Shown: positions 23,101-35,164 of the stretch, piece by piece | Layout: each line of letters opens with the position of its first letter | Position numbering within the stretch: the stretch's first letter is position 1 | Source of the DNA: Zygnema cylindricum | Taxonomy: Eukaryota > Streptophyta > Zygnematophyceae > Zygnematales > Zygnemataceae | NCBI GenBank assembly: GCA_037447655.1 | Contig: JBBHKE010001670.1 | Location: forward strand, 1-64,000 | Direction of reading: 5' to 3' | Length of the DNA stretch: 64,000 nt | Made by a program: the position numbers and the translations under genes | Notes under the pieces: model-generated | Databases searched by the model: none | What the model was told of the DNA's origin: nothing | Seen by the model: the letters and a program-made list of their open reading frames with translations, nothing else

Positions 23101-24510
23101 TGCTAGTGAAAAAACCCTTATCATCTAATATAGATGTAGAAATAAGGTTTTTGTTCAGCTCCGAAATAAACAATACATCAGAGAATGTTAATATGGATGT
23201 CTTTCCTTCTACTAACACTTTCAGATCTACCGATCCTACAAGAGTAGTGGTGACTATCCTCCCATCCCCGTACTCTATCTCTACGGTGGGAATCTTTCTT
23301 ATCTTAGTGAACAGGTGCCTATCCTTACACATGTGCATGGAGGCACCTGAATTTATAATCCAGCCTGCTTCACCTTTCAGTCCACTGTAAGCACATTTCT
23401 GCCTTCGTGGAATTTTAACCTCATTTTTCGCCTCCAACTCCTCATCCAAAAGGAGCTCATTGTCCTCGTCCTTAGATTCCGCCTCAAGTACCTGTGTGAC
23501 AAGGGCCTTTTTCTTTCCTCTCGGGGTACCACTGGTCTGCCCCTCCTTTAACGGAAGCTCGGTTAGCTTAGTGCACTCTGCCATATAGTGCCCCGGTTTC
23601 TTACAAAAATGACATAAACCTTTGGGAGCCCTTGGTTCGAACTCGTCAGCCTATTTTTTCTGCTCCCTACCCCCATAGTTTCCGACTGGTTTCCGGGAAT
23701 CCTTGTTCCTCCAGTCAGTCGCTGTTGCCAAGGCTTGGCCACTCTTTCCTCCCCTTCGGATCTCAATCGTATTCTCTCGAACGAGAATCATCCCTACCAC
23801 TGAGTTCCATATCCACCTTGAGTCTGGCAAATCCTACTTCGGTTGGCTATGTTCTCGAACTCATCGGGTAACTTCATCAGTAAACTGTTAACCTTTTCTT
23901 TTTCACTAAAAACTTTTATCGCACTCTCTAGCTCCATGAAGGGTGTAGCAAGCTCATTGCAAAAATCCAGCATATATCCCCCTTTGTATACATACTCTTT
24001 AACTTTCTGATCAGCCAACTGTTGTTGCTAAATCGTACCACTTCGGTACATCTCTATGAGAGCTATCCAAAGATCGGATGCCCTTTCTACATGCAAATGA
24101 GGACATGCAAGTCCTTGAGTGAGATGGCGTAGGATGAAGTGCTTTGCCGCCATATTGTTGAAATTCGAGGTTTGAGTATCATTCTCCTCGTTCCTCGGAA
24201 TAAGTGACATGAATGCTGAACCAGTTGCTATTGGTGTGGACGTCTCTTTCTTCGCTCCTTTGTCCAACACCTCTCCTTCCTTTGTCTCCTCCGTTGAAGA
24301 AGGACCTGCTTTCTTTGTTAATCTGCTTCCTCCAAACCCTGGAGGAATTCCAAGACTTGATGGGCGCCCCAACCGTCCACTCACTATCCCCCAAAACCTT
24401 TTTTCGCATAGAGCTCCTATCATCATACTTTCCCAGTATATGAAGCCAGTTCCATTAAAGATTGGTACCCTAGAGGGTGGGCCCATAACCTGAAACTGTG
24501 AGACCTCCAT
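20184..24510 (-). pseudogene. gag-pol of element A, disrupted
   Basis: Gag opens MEVSQFQVMGPPSRVP. The zinc knuckle reads CHFCKKPGHYMAEC. The protease motif reads INSGASMHMC, with Asn where the catalytic Asp should be. The integrase zinc-binding part has HKRLGHVN and CSGC, and the core has HTDIWGP, SDNGGEY and the PEQN-AERLNRTL block. RT has FLHGELE, GLKQAPRQW and YVDDLLVLSKS. RNase H has STLEAEYMA and CDNQAAI. Stops include TAG where B has CAG at the gag SGTI-QQQ site, near 23650 and in the integrase near 22540. A TGA precedes TSGYVLYV in RNase H, and there are several one-base frame breaks. Confidence 0.9.
24476..24490 (-). other. Primer-binding site of element A (tRNA-iMet half type)
   Basis: Minus-strand GGTTATGGGCCCACC directly abuts the LTR end TTTCA. 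It complements the anticodon-side half of eukaryotic initiator tRNA-Met. It is also coding: VMGPP of gag reads through it. Confidence 0.75.
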
Positions 24511-25541
24511 AAGTCCTCAGAGTGGACAGCTTCCAAGAAGCCTCTAGGATAACCCTCACCCCTTTGTGTTTCAGCAAAAATAACTGCCGCCTTGACAGAC
24601 AAAAACTCTGTCCAACTTCACCCCTGTGAAGACAAGACTCCCCTGAGTCGATAGCAAAAAGAATCTCTGAATTTGCTCCCCTGAGCAATAAGTTATGGAG
24701 GGTCAAAGTTGACCTTTTGTACAGAAGCTCTCTGGAAGAGAGGGTCCTATCTTCTAATTTTTCTAAGTCCTATCTCTCTCACAGACTCTATATACTGATG
24801 TTCGGAACCAATCAGATTACAGTTCCGTACGCAAAAGTACAGCTGCCGGTGTACTTTATGTACGGACACTGTACGACATGCCCTTAATGTCGACACATGG
24901 TATGTTCGGATTCGCTCTTTTAATCCTCGGAGATGTCGCGCTCCAATGTAACATCGCCACGTGTCATTAGATGTGGCGATGCCCACAAACCGCCGAATTC
25001 TTCTTCCGCGATCTTGGCGCTAATTTCGGCCGTTTGATTAAACTCGTATTTGATCGTAGCCGTAATAAATACATGCGCGGTATTTGTTTCGCTTACGAAA
25101 TCTATGCGCGGTATTGATTCTTTATCCGTACCACAATTCGTACTTTTACATACCAGATCTATGTATCCCGTTAACAATTATAGATAAATAATTTATCCTA
25201 CGAATTAATGTTTAATTAATTATCGAACTATATAATACGTAAGACTACTTCTAGACTTAACGGTTAAGGCTACCGGCTATCTTCTATCTATCGGCCGGTA
25301 GGTAATGGATCAAATCCTGTCGCCGGCATGTTACTTTTAGTAAATAATCTCCTCCCTAACTAGTATAAATTTCCCGTAAACCTCAGGATAGCCTAGGTAG
25401 CCATGGCTCTAGCTTCCTCTCCAATTTCTCAGTGACTGCGACAAGTTTGAGAGTTTGGAGAGAGAAGTTAGAGGTAGACTGCCTCGGCTTCTTTATTTCT
25501 ATTCAGACCTAGAAAATACTTTAAAACCATTAATTTCTACA
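24491..25541 (-). repeat. 5' LTR of element A
   Basis: 1051 bases, pairs with 19089-20140. The first gag ATG (24510) lies inside this LTR. Confidence 0.9.
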
Positions 25542-26172
25542 ATTTACACAATATGACACTAATTTGTTGTCGTTTTGTGAAACATAACCCATTTTAAAGT
25601 CAAACTTAACTCTAATAAGCGTCTATTTCGTTCAATGGTATGGTATTGCCGTTATGTCCACTTTTGACCTTTTAATAGTGTCAACATATACTCTATTAAT
25701 CTCACAAGTTCTCAAATAGAGTTTAAAAGGCACCGTATTACACTTAACATTCTGCGACCATCAACATGTCTAAGTATGAAACACTACGTTTACCTAATAT
25801 AGACAGTTCTTAGCATGTGCATATGTTATCCATTCATAACACGAAAACGAACGTTTGAAGGTATGCGAACGCATATTTTACAAACTCGACTCCGCTATTT
25901 TTGTAAACGCAGATTTGTATGCGACGGACATAAGTTAACCACAATTTCCGTACGGATTTCGACAATGAAGTACACTGTTGTACGACCAAACTAATTCTGT
26001 ACACCACACTATTCACGAAACAAATACAGTAAAACCATTGAAGCAAATTTACAAGAACCGTAATTAACGTCAAAGAGAAATTAGATTAATTCACTGTATT
26101 TCGGGTATTAATGTGAAAATTTTGGGGTGCCGATATAGCGTACATAAAGCTAATAACAATTCACGGTGTACC
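25542..26172. mobile_element. CACCG-ended repeat R, copy 2, interrupted by element A
   Basis: Matches 14110-14752 from ACACAATATGACACTAATTT to the end AATTCACGGTG then TA. The missing left part lies left of element A. Confidence 0.6.
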
Positions 26173-26790
26173 TCTCCACGCGAATTTCATACTCTTTGTA
26201 CTCTCCAGTGTACATTAACCCTCCGCGCAAACTTCGTACACCCAAATGTGAACCAACTTTTTAGTTTGTAGCGCAAATGATTACGTTTCAAAATGTATTA
26301 TTTTGAAACGTAAATAAATATGGACGTACGTTTATCAATTTATTACGAACGCTTTAACCCTAGGTTTTGATTTACGTTTTAACGTATCTAGTGTTAAAAC
26401 CTATAGCTAAATTTTATAACCTAACCCTAAATCCTACAGCCTAACCCTAAATCCTACAGTTTTGTTTTTTCATTTTTGTTTTTTTGTTTTATTTTTTTGT
26501 TTTATTTTTTTTTTCATCCTTTTTATTCTTTTACTTGTTATTCTTTCAACTCCTTTCTTTTTGATAAAATTTTTTAAAGGTTTTTCTTATTATTTTCTTT
26601 TTATTGTGTTTTTTTTTTTCTTTATATTTTTTTTTTTTTCAATGTTTTCTTGGCATAAGGGAATTTTCCAAATTTTACCTAGTTTGTCTTAGGGCTCACA
26701 TTTGGAAACTGTTAAAAAATTGTTCATTTAGAAGGTGACTATAGCAATGTAGGAATAAAAAACCCCCCACAATATAGTCAATGAGATAGA
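26173..26790. other. T-rich stretch, no gene seen
   Basis: Includes CCTAACCCTAAATCCTACAG repeats (26420-26460) and long T runs (26460-26640). This starts an AT-rich block that lasts to about 32400. Confidence 0.5.
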
Positions 26791-27497
26791 GCACGAATCA
26801 TCAGAGATACATTCAAACAACGTTACCCTAGCACAAAACAAGCATATCAAGTTCGTTCAAATTAGTATGAAAAAATTTGGAGTGCACAAAAGCACCCAAA
26901 TGTAGCTATTACACTTGATGGGGTTATTGGACTATTAGAGAATAAAAAAAATAAAAGCTATACCACACTCATACAATGGGTGAAAGAACTCCAAGACTGA
27001 TATAAAAGGCAATTAGCCATAAAAAGGGGGGGGGGGTGAAAATCTTAGAGACAACAATATCATCCAAAAACTGTTACAGGAGTCCAAAAAAAATACATCA
27101 AATTTAAAAAAAAATAACCATGAAGACCGTCAAGAAGGCATACGAGAAGCGTACTCTCTCGAAGATTACAAAGGGTTTTCAACATTTTGGTTGGAGTTGG
27201 CCGAAGGAAAGCACAAAGAAAAAAAGTTGGGGATGGAACCATACACTAGCATTCAAGTGAGGTATGTATCGATAAAAATACTAAATTTTGTATTTATTGT
27301 TTCGATTCATGTTGCTTTTTACTTAACACTTTATTTTATAGGGTGCATTCATTTTGAGTTTTTTATCGGATTTTCTTATTTTAGGGTTTAGATTTTAATT
27401 TTTGACTTTATATTACATTTTTTTTAACATGTTTTTTTGGGATTCAAAAAGTATTTAGAAGTTAACTCCAAAGTCTATTTAAAACAGAGACGAAATT

Positions 27498-27695
27498 TAT
27501 GTGCAATTTTTGTTTTTGGGAGAAAGTATACATTCTTTTAAAATAAAGCTCCAATTATTTTTGTAACATTGTCATTCTTTTTGTTTGTGTTGTTTTGTTA
27601 ATTTTTTTGTTGATGCAATTTTTGTTTTTTGGGAGAAAGTATACATTCTTTTAAAATAAAGCTCCAATTATGTTTGTAATATTGTCATTTTTTGT
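27498..27695 (+). repeat. Tandem duplication inside intron 1 of the Ndc10-like gene
   Basis: Two copies of a unit of about 85 bases contain GGGAGAAAGTATACATTC and AAAATAAAGCTCCAATTAT, starting near 27498 and 27612. Confidence 0.85.
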
Positions 27696-29286
27696 CTCTT
27701 TGGTGTTTTGTTTTTGTTTTTTGTAGGAGTCAATTTATCATGAACCATGCGTGTCTCAGTCGAGGCGATGATTCCAGAAATGCTCAGTTAGCGGATGTTT
27801 TTTCGTATGATCTTCCTTATCTTGGGCCGGACAAGGGTTATGTTTTGGCGATGGTTACAAGAAATGGGAAAACTATTGTGGTAAGTAATCTATAAAAGTG
27901 GAGCTTTAATGAAATGTGTATTTTTATAATGTTTTGTGCATAACCCAAAAACAAATTTTACTAATTCTTTTCAGTTTTTTTATGGTATTTTTTTACCGCA
28001 GAACGGTCGTGCGGAATTTATCGGATGCATGCGTCACTTAGACTTTCTTATTTGTCCAGTAGGTGCTGTGGCCCAACAGTTTTTTTGGAGGTGGGAATTA
28101 GCTACAAATAAAAATATAATTCCCAATTTTTCGACGAAAGAAACTTGGTATGGTGAGCCTTTCACGGAAGGGAGAGTTTTAGCGAAAGACCAAGAAGGAA
28201 AAGAAACACCGTTCATGCAACCTCTTTGCTACAATACACAGTTTCAGTATATAAAAAAAACATTCCAAACCAAAAATGTTTCCTTGTCTCATAAAACCCA
28301 TGCCGGACGTGGTCAAGGAGCAACGATGTTGGCGACAAGAGGGTGCGTTTTTGTAAACTTAACATTTGATTTTTATTCATGCATTTATTTGAAATAAAGA
28401 AGTTTTGTTATTTATGTTGTCGTTTTTGAAATTTTGATTTTTTTTATGGTAAATATTTCAGTGCTGATCGAGAAGCCATCAAAGTGATGGGACGTTGGAC
28501 ATCCGACCACTTCTCATACTCATATATCACGAATTTGCCAACGGACATTCTACTTCAATTTTATGGCCACAAAAACAACACCATAAAATATTTTCTACCT
28601 CGGTGGACCCCCCTACTACTCTTTGTGCTATATTTTGACCGTGGGTCGAAACAGCATATGTTCAGCTGCCATCGGTATGTTTAAAAAAACTCTCACCATT
28701 TATATCATTACTTTTTTGTGTTAAGTAATCTTCGGTGTTTTATGTTCGTCACATTTTCTTTATATTATTTTATTTTTTGTTGTATCATTTGTTTTGATTT
28801 TATTTTTTGTTTTTTGTCTATTTTCGTTTTTATTTGTCTTTTCAATTGTTTTTTTTTCAATTGTTTTTCTGTTTTTATGTTGTTTTTTATATGTTTTAGG
28901 ATAATTTGTTTTTTTCTTTAATTGTTTTTTTTTCTTTCTATTTTTTATCTTTTTTTTTTCCCTTCATTTTTTCTCTCTCTTTGTGACATTTTTTTTGGTT
29001 TATATTTAATAAATTATTCTTCTATTTAAACATACAAATGTTTTTTTGTGCAAAAAAATGCTCGACCTTCTAAATCAGAACGAGATATAAGCGCACAATA
29101 TTTCTCCCACACCATGTTATGGCTTAAAACTGTATTTTTACGGGACCATGTTTTTTTCCAAGATTTATTTCCTGATCTTCCTATCTTCAAGCACAAACTG
29201 TTCCAATCTCTTTTGTGGTCGTCGTTCAAAGACGAAGTCAAAAAAATGTGTCATGAAACATTATACATGTGGGCTTCAGCTGCAAG

Positions 29287-29989
29287 TGTTGGGTATCGAG
29301 GACCATTTGCCGATATTCGATATGCATCAAATTTCAGGTACCCGATAATCGTTATATCGCCTCTATGTATCGAAAAGGTAAATATCGCGATATATTGCCG
29401 ATATATCGGCAGTATATCCTATCGCCAATATATCGAGGCTTTATAAAAAAAATGAAAATTTTCACATGTCTTCAAAGTCACGTGCCTTCGGACAAGGTGA
29501 CTGTAAAATCTTTGCCGAAAAAAAATGGTTTTGGGTTTTTTCGTAAAAGTCAACTGATTGAAGGAGATCTCTAAGGTACATTGACGTGGTACATTTGCGA
29601 AGTACACTTACGCAATACGTAAGTACGGATTTCCATTCGAAAATGGTCGATTTCAAAAATCATTGACAATTTTAGAGATTTGATCGTTAACTTACGTGGA
29701 ACCATTCAGTTCAGAAACACGTATATAAAAATTTGTTTACATAAGCTACGGGATGTAACCGAGGTCTCTGTACTACAAAATTTTTGTTGTCCGTAGTATT
29801 TCGTACAAAAATATTACGTACTATTACGTATAAAAATATAAAAATATTAAATTTAAAAAAATACTATATCGCGATATATATATTACGATGATTTATATTG
29901 GTCCCGATACGATATATTGAGTTTTATGCTTGATCGAAATTCAATATATCAAATATCAAAATTATCGTGATATGAATTTACTCGATTGC
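29287..29989. mobile_element. hAT-like MITE remnant inside exon 5 of the Ndc10-like gene
   Basis: Starts with AAGTGTTGGGTATCG, the hAT-type end, and contains many GATATATCG-type motifs. It ends near TTTACTCGAT, matching the inner side of the right end at 6680-6706, so the outermost right end is lost. Coding resumes directly after it. Confidence 0.6.
29440..29800. mobile_element. H2-type MITE fragment nested in the hAT-like remnant
   Basis: Matches 6025-6360 (shared blocks AAAATCTTTGCCG, GTCAAC and TGAAGGAGATCT), including one end with GAGGTCTCTGTA and TTTTTGTTGTCCGTA. Confidence 0.6.
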
Positions 29990-30708
29990 TTATGGCGAAG
30001 CAAATGTGCCGATTACGATCTCACAAGTGGGAAAATCAAATGATTCGTTATTCATATGGAGTCAAACTTTTGGAAGAATGATTGATTATATGGTAGATGA
30101 AATGTTTAATGTAAAAGAGACACTTTCAAGTTTGAAAGAGAAAATGTGTAATATAGATAATAAGTTAACCCATATTATGCAGGTGATGGACGGTCAAGGA
30201 GAGACGTTGCATGTAAGACAACCTTCTCAAAATCAAAATAAACCATCAGAAGGTGAATCAGCAATAGGAATCGAGACTCCTGAATGTAATATTCCTCGAA
30301 GTGAAGACGAGCGACATGAAACCCAAGTGGAAACGGCAAGAGCAGCTGAGAATTTCCACCTCTTGTTGCTTCACAAAAAAAATCTTATCAAGCTCCTTTG
30401 ATAACTCGAATATGAGCCCGACTTCACACGGTTAAAGATGTGTGGAAAGCATACCGTGATGGTATAGGTGGGCTCCCTTTCATCTCCGATTTGGAATCAA
30501 GTGCACTAGTGGGAGGAAATGAGAATCTCGGAAGTTTTATAATTGGAATGTCATCTTGGAGGAAATTAAAAGAATACTAGAGGTGAATGATGTAACATTA
30601 AGTACGACATTGGGCAGGTTGCAAGATGGCCAATTCGTAAACAAATGGAGTCTGCGCGACATATCAAGGAGATTAGCGACTGAAAACAAAAAAAAAGTTA
30701 AATTGTAG

Positions 30709-32367
30709 TTTGCATGACTTTTTTGGCACTTGTTATTAATGTGTTTTTTTTAGCTTTTGAAACTTTGTAGAAACATATAATGTTTATTTAAGCTAGTTTT
30801 TTTTAGAAATTCAAACTCGAGTAATGCGTTTGCTTATAGTTTTATTATTTTCGGCCCATTATATGTTTATATTTTATTTAGTATAAACCCTAAAATTGCA
30901 TAACTTGTTTTTTTATTTGATAAAAACAGACCTGTAACCTTTAATGTTGTCGAAGTTAATGTTTTTTGTATATTATTTCACAAAATGTCAATTTTAATTA
31001 GTATTCACAAAATAAATTATTCAATATGTGCTGCCTAATGTATTTTCATCATTAAGTTAGATATCGTGTACACACACACTAATTCTATATGTATAATATT
31101 TTATTTTCATTATTTTTATCAACAATTACGTTAGGGGTAAAAGTTTTAGTTAATGTTTTTTGGTTTATATGACAAATACATTAACTGAAACGTTTTGATC
31201 AAACATAATGTTTGATAAATATAATAAAATATCCGACTAAATATTTGACAAAAGGCATGTATAAAAAAAAACCAAATAAGGTATGTGAATTGTTAGTTGT
31301 TGTTTTTGTTTTGTTTTGTAGTATCACAAAACGAAAAATATAAAAAATAATAACTCCCACGATGGATGTTATTGTTTTTCTATCTTACAATGTTTTAAGG
31401 ATATTAAGTTTGATAAACAGAACGACTACATTTTTAATCGACCATGATAGATCAACTATATTTGGTTTGTGTTAAGTTTTAGTTTGGTATATGTAACAAA
31501 CTATAACGTAACACAAACGAAATACAGTTTCTCAATTATGGTCAATAAAAAATGAAGTCGTTATATTTTGTCAAACTTAATAGGTTTGAAATATTGTAAG
31601 ATACAAAAATCATAACATCGGTCATGGGAGTAAAATTCCTACAAATTCTCCTTTTGTGGTACTATGAGAGAAAATAAAAGCAACGGCTAAATATTTTCAT
31701 CGTTTATTTGTTTTTTTTTATAAATGCTTTTTGTCGAATACTTAATCGGATACATCATTTTTTTTATCAGCAATTACATTAGATAAAAAATGTTTAGTTA
31801 ATGTTTTTGGTTTATGTATAACAAACTATAACTTCACATAAACCAAATAGAGTTTCTCTATTATGGTCGATTAAAGATGTAGTGTTATGTTTTTCAATCT
31901 TAATAGGCTTGAAACATTGTAAGACAGCAAAAACGATAGCATCAATCGTGGGAGAAAAATGTGTTCTATTTTTCGTTTTGTGATAGTGTAAAACAAAATA
32001 AAAGCTCGACTAACTATTCTCATCGTTTATTTGGTTTTTTTTTGTTATAAACGCCTTTTGTCCAAGATTTAATCGGATAGCCAATGAATATATTTTTATA
32101 TTTGTGTAATATTATATAAAAATGTTGTATTATATTACGATGAATACATAAGTATTCTGCAATTATAACAATATATTTAATTAAGCAACCCTAAAAATAT
32201 ATTGGCGATGGGGACAAAAAAAAAATTAAAACAACTTTATGGACGTTTACGGCCATTCGACCAGCCAACATCAAATTGAGTGATTAATTACTCTATTTTG
32301 AGTAGTAACGTATCGAGGAGATCGACGATAAAAGCGTAATGGTAACGTAGCGGCTATGAGGAGCACG
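30709..32367. repeat. AT-rich flank with three copies of a roughly 280 bp unit
   Basis: Units at about 31190-31490 (reverse), 31495-31760 (forward) and 31790-32090 (forward) share blocks such as CTTAATAGG-TTGAAA-ATTGTAAGA and CATCGTTTATTTG. No gene was seen. It follows the Ndc10-like gene directly and may belong to the same mobile unit. Confidence 0.5.
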
Positions 32368-32396
32368 TTTTTTTTTTTTTTTTTTTTTTTTTTTTC
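32368..32396. repeat. Poly-T tract
   Basis: About 28 T in a row. It could be the tail of a minus-strand retroposon, but no body was recognised. The AT-rich block ends here. Confidence 0.7.
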
Positions 32397-33344
32397 TGGG
32401 ACGCCTTAGTGCGTTAGTTTTAATATTTGTTTGTTTTAATCGCGCTTTGACATTGCCCGCCGCGAAAGCCCCTATTTATTTGTTTGCCTCCTCGCGTGAG
32501 ACGTCGTACGCCGCCAACTAAAACAAATACCTGATGTAACAGTAATAGAGGGTCAAACTTATTTGTAAATGGAAATTTAGGTGTTACGAATATAGAGTTA
32601 TAAATTTGGTAGACATCCGCGAAAGAATCGCACGATTTAGAGTTGTATTTTAAAAGATATAGCGATTGGTGTATTTAGGCAACAACCCGAGTTTAAAATA
32701 ATGAATGGGTGTTCATTGTAACGGGTTAAGGGTCAAACTAGCTGCGGAATTTCAGGCCCACATTTATAAAGTACCAAATGAATCAATATTATGTTTGGTA
32801 TGCACGATGGTTCGCTTCTTACAATTTTAAGTACAAAACGTCACTTTCACTTTATAGAATTTCATTGGTAGTTTCGCGTGTGAAATTTGTGACGCACTGT
32901 CGAGCGTGCCTAGAAAACATAGGAGAAGGGCCCACCGCCAGAAATAGAGTGCATTGGGGTCTTGGAAATTGGGAGGTTTAGGGGAGATGTCCGAGAAGGT
33001 GTGTATAGAAGACTTGCAATCCACCCCAAATGTTGATGCGGTTTTATGCCCTTCTCTGTCCCTCCCTTCCCCAGGGATATGCATGGGTAATAATGAGGGA
33101 GCGAGTGAAAAGAGGAAAAAGTACCCCGTACCCCCCGAAATTTTGTGCTGATCCGCCGAAAGCCCACTAATAGCTACACTCCTTAATAATATTCAAAGGA
33201 TGGAAAGGTAATGCGAGTCGTCCAATCCGGCCCACAAAAACTCCGGACAGAAACAAAGGACGACCACAAAAGTGAGCAAATAACTCCCACGCAGAAATAT
33301 AGAAACAATAAATATCGGCTCTTTCAATTTAAACAATATCACCT
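32397..33344. other. Unassigned stretch
   Basis: Mixed-composition DNA. Frames of 60-85 codons overlap on both strands near 32780-33170, so none is supported. Confidence 0.4.
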
Positions 33345-34073
33345 TGCCCCAAAAAATAGAAATAAAGATAGAAGTCAATGAAAATGGTAAAGCAAGCTCG
33401 CATACCCAGAGTACAACGGAGACAAAACTTAGAAGAAGAAACCTCTCCAAATTGCCCCGAAGACTAATATGATTCTCCCTCAACCCTTGGTTACGCCGTA
33501 CGGATCCGACCAGACTCTTCTAAGATTCAAATAGCGAAAGTCTAAACCGCCCAAAGAGAGGATAGTGCCAACCACCCACCCAAGCTACGATTTCCACAAA
33601 AAACAATCCAAAACAAAGATGGCAATAGAGACCATGACACAATGCAACAGTTCTCCAACAGAAAGATTGATTGAATTATCTGGGGGTTTTCTCATGAGAC
33701 AGTACTCAAAAAACAACCTGTCTCCTTCGGCCCCAAGTGCCTTATACCAGCAAAGTTTGTCCTACAGCAAGTGCCAAAGTCAAAGCAATACTAGAAGCCA
33801 ATCAGCAGCTAGAGATTGTTATCTTATGGACATAAGACAAAACAAGTTCTACTAAACTTAGGGAAAAAAGTTAGACGACTAGCTCTGGCAGGATTGGAAG
33901 CCAAATGTCCTCCTATGATACACTCATGAGCCACAAAGTCCTGAATTAACTTTAAATGCCTAACTTTTACCCAAAGTTATAAATGCTCTGTCCGTCTGGT
34001 AGACCTGAACTAACATCCTACTGACAGCCAACAGCAAAATCTACACATCTATCCAAAAAGTTACGTGGCGTTC
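33345..34073. repeat. Dispersed repeat S, copy 2
   Basis: Counterpart of 11985-12735. It ends at AGTTACGTGGCGTTC, next to the LTR of element C. Confidence 0.7.
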
Positions 34074-35109
34074 ATCAATTCTGTGTCCTCCATTGGACTA
34101 CAAAATACTGCAAGCCTCTAGATAGTTATTAGTTAACCCATTTTCAATGGCAACCACTGCTACCCCAGCGAACAAGCAGACAATCTGACTGCACTCTTAT
34201 AAAGCATAGACTCTTTTGAGTCCGTAGGAAAAAGAATCTCTGAAAACGCCCAGCGAGGCGATAAGTTATGAGGCAGTAAAAATGCCAATTTGTACAAACT
34301 CTCAAAGAGAGAGGTGACTGCATACCAAAATTTTCTAAATCGTGATTCCCTCAAATAACTCCTATCTACTGAAGTACGGACCTATCGAAATACTGTATCG
34401 TACCAAAAAGTACTACTGCCGGTGTACCTTTTGTACAGCCTATGAACGACAACGCTATTAAGCGGACGCGTGTCCACTTTTCATTCATCCGTACGTTCCT
34501 CGAAATTCCCGCGACCGAATGTTATCTCTCCACGTGGCGCCAGGTCATGCCACGTCACTAAAGGCCAAAGTGACCATTCTAGGATCCCGGCAATGATGTG
34601 TGCCGTCGGATATGAACCATAACGCAATCTCAGCCGTCATAAATACTTGTGTGATATTTGTTTTGTTGTCGAAAAAAAATGCGTGGTATTCGTTTCAAAA
34701 TAGTATCGTACTTCGTTCTTTTACAAAATTGTATCTATGCATGCCTTCGGAGTTCCAGTTAAATGAATTCGTTCACTCCTAAATAAATATATGTTTATCA
34801 TACCCTATAGCATTTAGCATTGGTCCTAGTGTAATAAGATAAAGGTGACAGTTACCGGCTAACCTGACGGACGGCAGGTACCGGGATCAAGTCCTGGGTC
34901 CGTCACGTATCTTTTTAGTAACCTACTAAAAATAACTGTTTGTTAAACTAAGGCAGCCATGGTTCAACCACCCTCTCTATCCTTCAGTGACTACAACAAG
35001 TATAGGGGTTATAGAGAGGAGGTGGGGCAGGTTGTCCGTACTTTTCTTTTCCTTTTATACCAACATATTTATACCTAGAAAATACTCTAGAAATCTATTC
35101 ATTTCAACA
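34074..35109 (-). repeat. 3' LTR of element C
   Basis: About 1036 bases, ending in element orientation next to polypurine tract 35110-35122. The conserved stem-loop is at 34865-34905. The left edge is degenerate, so it is approximate by a few bases. Confidence 0.8.
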
Positions 35110-35122
35110 CTCCTCTTATTTT
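35110..35122 (-). other. Polypurine tract of element C
   Basis: Minus-strand AAAATAAGAGGAG sits directly before the 3' LTR. It differs by one base from the tracts of A and B. Confidence 0.8.
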
Positions 35123-35164
35123 CTAGTCTAATTTAAACTTCATTTTTAGTCCACACTTTTCTCT

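Larger units (their letters stand above)
19089..25541 (-). mobile_element. Ty1/copia retrotransposon A, structurally complete
   Basis: 6453 bp with two LTRs (19089-20140 and 24491-25541), a primer-binding site, a polypurine tract and a 5 bp target duplication ATTTA on both sides (19084-19088 and 25542-25546). Domain order is gag, protease, integrase, RT, RNase H, which defines Ty1/copia. The LTRs differ at roughly 4 percent of positions by eye, so it is older than element B. Coding is broken in many places. Confidence 0.93.
26793..30708 (+). pseudogene. Ndc10/GCR1_C-type tyrosine recombinase-like gene, decayed, at least five exons
   Basis: Exon 1 ends at 27261; exons 2 to 4 are 27727-27880, 28002-28342 and 28462-28674, all with GT-AG borders and matching phases. 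Exon 5 starts near 29054 without a clear AG and resumes at about 29990 after a transposon. The N-terminal module has STKQAYQVRS and YTTLIQWVKEL. NDC10_II parts are EAYSLEDYKGFSTFWLE, CLSRGDDSRNAQLADVF, SHKTHAGRGQGATML, VMGRWTSDHFSYSYITNLP, YFLPRW and WLKTVFLRDHVFFQDLFPD-PIF. The C-terminal GCR1_C part is TVKDVWKAYRDGIGGLPFI. A possible Arg, HxxR, Tyr set is present. Such proteins are known mainly from fungi and Crypton-like DNA transposons. Stops at about 26870 and 27000, a break at a G run near 27030 and one near 30540 show it is dead. Family assignment is from motif memory, not a search. Confidence 0.75.
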
